From Botrytis cinerea B05.10 (Eukaryota; Ascomycota; Leotiomycetes; Helotiales; Sclerotiniaceae): DNA of 64,000 nucleotides. The notes under the pieces are model-generated. The model made no database searches. It was not told where the DNA came from and saw only the letters and a list, made by a program, of their open reading frames with translations. Location of the stretch: contig NC_037312.1 in the NCBI RefSeq assembly GCF_000143535.2, forward strand, positions 868,001 through 932,000. Direction: 5' to 3'. Shown one piece after another: positions 60,434 through 64,000 of the stretch. The position numbers were made by a program, and so were the translations under genes. Within the stretch, counting starts at the first letter, position 1; each line of letters opens with the position of its first letter.

Positions 60434-61311
60434 CTTGGCGGTTTAATATCTGAAAACCTCACAGAAGTGGAAAAGAAGGATAAGAAGAAGAGTTAAAGAA
60501 TGGCACGTTGGCAGTGTGCTCTGCTATTTGAATAAATGTCGCAGATTGTGAAGTGTTCACAGGAATAATAATCCGAACAGATCTCAAAGCTTGGGGTTAA
60601 TTCAAGGTGGTGGCACTAGTAGATTTTGGGACTGGTGCCTTAATGTAAAGATGTGGCCTTTGGGTGCATGGGGATGAGTCAGCAAATGGTAGAGCTCACC
60701 AGCTGCACTGATGTCCGTCCGTACCCCTTTTATGCAAGATGTTGAGAACAGATGAAAACACGAGATGAATAAGTATTTGTTGTGATTTGTTCATACTGGT
60801 ATGTTTTGTATGGGCCATTCACAATGCCATATGACTATTCCAGACACATCGCCAGCTTCAAACTTCGGAACAAGATATTCCATAATTGGCGGCCCTCAGC
60901 AAGTCGTCGGGTGTTCATCGATAATGGTAGCAACTAATACTTGCCCTCACAAAAGTAACAGAACAATCTCTTTCATTACCCAATCTGTGAGAAATCCGAG
61001 CTCTGATCAAGATTTTACAGAAGTTCCATAGCTTATAGTCAACTCAGGTAAGGTAAACTGTCTATATAGAATGCAATCAAAGCATTGATCACTCATCTAT
61101 ATACGAAGTGAATCGCAATGCTTTGATTGTTCAAAAATCTATCCAAATGTATTCTACTATGGTCATGATCATAATATATAACGACGTGCCAGTACCACCC
61201 ATTTCTATATTCTAAACGCAAACCATCTAGCACCTAGCAGTATTCTCCCGCTAAACTTAACCTCCTGTCATCTAACCCCCAAAAGCGTCAACTTTGCCTT
61301 CCCTTATCCCT
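60434..61311. other. Spacer between SEC61 5' end and P-type ATPase 3' end
   Basis: SEC61 promoter side plus the 3' region of the pump gene. No coding signal. A perfect 14-bp inverted repeat lies at 61074-61129. Confidence 0.6.
61074..61129. repeat. Perfect 14-bp inverted repeat
   Basis: CAATCAAAGCATTG at 61074-61087 and its exact reverse complement at 61116-61129, with a 28-nt spacer. It lies about 180 bp past the stop of the P-type ATPase gene. Confidence 0.9.
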
Positions 61312-64000
61312 CTACCAAGCTATTCTCGCCAACCAACCCTCTGGCCACTTCCTCACACAAAACTTTCTCATCTCATCCGTAAAAAGTATCCACATACCGA
61401 AAGCCAACGGCAAGAAGAAATACTCCACTGGAATTGGACTACTGTTGATTGCAGACGCCAATCCTGGTATGTAGAGGAATATGAATATTACGACGAGGGC
61501 GAAAAGTATTGCAGGAAAAAGCCAGAGATTTTGTGTTGCTTTGTTGAATGCAGGTGGTTGTTGGAAAATTGAGAGGCGACGAGTACGAGTTGCCTGGGTT
61601 TTTGGTTAGTTGAGAAATAAGAAAATAAATTAAGAAGATTGGGGAAAGAATGGATAAACTGAAGAAAAAAGTCTTACCATCAGATTAAACCACTGCATAA
61701 TAACCAAATTGACAAAATAAATACTACTCGCCACAGCCAATACTTGCTGTACATACGCATCACTTAAATGGGGTGGATACTTTCCATATCCTAACCACAA
61801 GATCGAAAATGTAACTCCTCTCCGTTGACAATACCAATAAGCCACAGCAAATGACGCAATAGCCTCTTGCACACCCAGAAAGATGTAGGCATGAAACAAC
61901 AACCTCCAATCAACCAGCTTATCTTTCTTAACATCTCTTGGTTTCCTCAAAAGCACATCGGCTTCCGGTTGTTCATAAGCAAGAACTGTAGCACCAGCAC
62001 AATCTGTGAGACAACAAATCATAATCATGAGGAAAGAGCTTAGGATTTGAGGAAGACCCAGAATAACGTTGGTAATGATGGGGAGGAATTCGCAAAAGGT
62101 TCCCGCGGGAAGAAGGTAGATGATAGTTTTCTTGAGGTTGTCAAAGACTACACGACCATATTTGACGGCTTCGACAACGGCACCGAAAGAATCGAGAAGA
62201 ACCATGTCGGCTGCCTCAATGGCAATATCTGAGCCACTTCCGAGAGCGATACCAATGTCGGCAGCCTTTAGAGATGGAGCATCGTTGACTCCGTCACCCG
62301 TCATACCTACAATGTTTTCACGTTTTTGAAACTCTGAATTCTTGTTAGTAATATGCAAAATAGTGCATGAACTAAAATTTTGTAACATACCTTTGACGAT
62401 GCGTAGCTTTTGCTCAGGAGTAGTACGTGCGAAAACAATCTCGTCATATTGACAAAGTTGATCCCATTGATTATCGTTCAAACTCATCAAATCCGGACCA
62501 CTAAGAGTTATCGACCTAGCATCTCCGTGTTTTGAGTCCACATCTTTCTCAGACATAACACCACTTGAAACGCTCTTTGGGGTCTCTATGCCATTCCTGC
62601 TGAGTTTCGAAACATCGTGAATCATTTCAGAAGGGGTAGTGATAATGCCACATTCAATAGCAATAGCTTGAGCTGTGAGTTTGAAATCGCCAGTGACCAT
62701 AAAGATTCGGATGCCAGCTCTCCTTAGAACCTTTACTACATCTAGGATTTCATCTCTAGGAGGGTCAACGATACCGACAAGTCCCACTAAAGTCAGATCT
62801 TTGCCAGCCTGTCGCATGATCTCGGCCTCAAAAGTGTTGTTTTCAGGCCTATGCTGTTTTTGGTGGCCTGGAAGAACTTTTCTTGCAAGTAGAATAACCC
62901 TCTTTCCCTGACTTGACCATCTGTTTTTTATCTCTTCGATAGACGACTTCATCTCCGGATTCAACGGGTACACATGTCCATCTTCGCCAACGTATTTAGT
63001 ACAGCGCTCCACTAGAATATCTGGGGCTCCTTTGATAGTCACAAGAAGATCCTCATTTCTCCATTCGGCAAGCTCCTCAGGTGATACTGCAAGTTTCAAG
63101 CCTTCGGGGTCAGATAGCCTCAGAGTTCTGATCATGAATTTGTTCTTGCTGTTGAAAGCTAGTTCGAAAGTCTTTCTCCATAACGTATACAACTGTCGAA
63201 CCTCTCCAAATGTTTCTGATAGACGAAGAACTGCTTGATCTGTCGCATCTCCGGCGATTTTCCTTTCCGCGAGAGGTAGATTGAGCGTAGCAGCATCGAA
63301 CTCGCCAGCATTACATAAGCCTGCAAGGGATCTCAATTGAGCCACAGAATTGGTAGTCTTGCCATTGTGGTTTTGGAATTCGACAGCTTGCTCAGGGGTC
63401 ATTGTTTTTTCTGCAATTGAGCATTCGGTTGCAAACATCTTATTCTGATGAAACAATTAGCCGGGAAATCAATAATGGTATCAGAAACGAGTGCCCTAAT
63501 GTTACCTTTGTTAAAGTTCCGGTCTTATCCGAGCAAATGACTGATACAGCTCCCAATGTTTCAACAGTCTTTAAGGATTTGCATAAAACTTGGTTGCTCT
63601 TCATGATATTCGCAGTAATGGTCAGGGAAGCAGTTAGTGCGATGGGCAAACCCTCAGGAATAAATGCAACCGCCACTGTCACAATGTCTGCAGTAAAAAT
63701 TCCCTTAGCCAAAGATTCTTTCTAGTTTCCAGTGATGTGTCAGATAAGTAAGAGAAAGAAAAGTTACGTACCAATAATCAATCCGGCAGTAGAAATCCAG
63801 TCAGGGTGAGAGTGTCGTAACCATGCAGACCAACAAACAATGACGACTATGTTAAAGAATATCATGATGGAACAAATAATTATGATAAACCTCAAGATCT
63901 CCTTTTGCAGTGTCGTCATGCCTGTCTTCGGCGTATTGGTCAATTTAGCAATCTTTCCGAAGACCGTCTTATCTCCCGTGCTCACAGTGACTCCTATAGC
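61312..64000 (-). CDS. Type IIC P-type ATPase (Na+/K+-ATPase alpha-like), C-terminal part
   Basis: Partial model: complement(join(61312..61593, 61678..62333, 62391..63444, 63506..63717, 63772..>64000)), the last 810 residues; the N terminus lies beyond the right edge. In order: the actuator-domain end (VSTGDKTVFGKIAKLTN), M3, M4 with the ion-site motif FIPEGLPIALT, the phosphorylation site CSDKTGTLT, nucleotide-binding KGAPDILVERC, hinge MTGDGVNDAPSLKAADIGIA, and M5-M10. M5-M6 residues (YLLPAGTFCEFLPI, CCLTDCAGATVLAYE) and the end WLARIAW fit Na+/K+- and H+/K+-ATPase alpha chains rather than fungal ENA (type IID) or Ca2+ pumps. It would move alkali cations or protons; the ions cannot be told. 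One acceptor is AAAG, chosen because it keeps the frame. Confidence 0.92.

Overview
The window is nuclear DNA of a filamentous ascomycete (Pezizomycotina). This rests on many short GT-AG introns of about 50-75 nt, a tRNA-Lys with a short intron at position 37/38, and a core gene set typical of that group (eRF1, Sec61 alpha, GCN2/cpc-3, ARG7/argJ, PGS1, a mitochondrial HTD2, a GH27 alpha-galactosidase, an ABCC transporter, a GPI-type aspartic protease and a type IIC P-type ATPase). The AT-rich, microsatellite-rich spacers and gene structures would suit a leotiomycete such as a Botrytis or Sclerotinia relative, but that placement is inference. I rebuilt exon-intron structures by hand. Every multi-exon model given with a join keeps an open frame across all its junctions.

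Layout. 1-5818: low-complexity spacer, then a minus-strand PH/leucine-rich-repeat protein of 1275 aa ending in a recently triplicated 38-aa repeat. 8196-13218: three housekeeping genes in tandem on the minus strand, HTD2 (mitochondrial fatty acid synthesis), PHA2 (phenylalanine synthesis) and eRF1 (translation termination). 14-24 kb: gene-poor, with two related small cysteine-rich proteins, a GC-rich palindrome/hairpin element and an alpha/beta hydrolase that appears to lack its catalytic histidine. 24.6-26.4 kb: secreted alpha-galactosidase behind a TATA box. 26.6-29.3 kb: PGS1 and the complex I subunit NDUFA12 diverge from a 200-bp spacer; both products act in mitochondria. NDUFA12 has 21-nt and 7-nt micro-exons. 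29.7-37.8 kb: ARG7 and GCN2 diverge from a 507-bp spacer holding two exact TGACTCA (Gcn4/CPC1-type) motifs. 38.5 kb: tRNA-Lys(CTT). 38.6-47 kb: repeat-rich spacers around a GPI-type aspartic protease. 47.2-48.0 kb: a V-ATPase proteolipid of unusual sequence. 48.9-54.0 kb: ABCC/MRP-type transporter. 58.8-60.4 kb: Sec61 alpha. 61.3 kb to the right edge: the C-terminal 810 residues of a Na+/K+-ATPase-like pump.

There is no CRISPR array, phage, intact transposon or obvious secondary-metabolite cluster. Most of the window is conserved eukaryotic housekeeping. The points most worth a second look are the ARG7-GCN2 shared promoter, the micro-exons of NDUFA12, the paired Cys-rich small proteins, the hydrolase with a changed catalytic region, and several perfect inverted repeats in the spacers. 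I found no convincing new multi-gene system.
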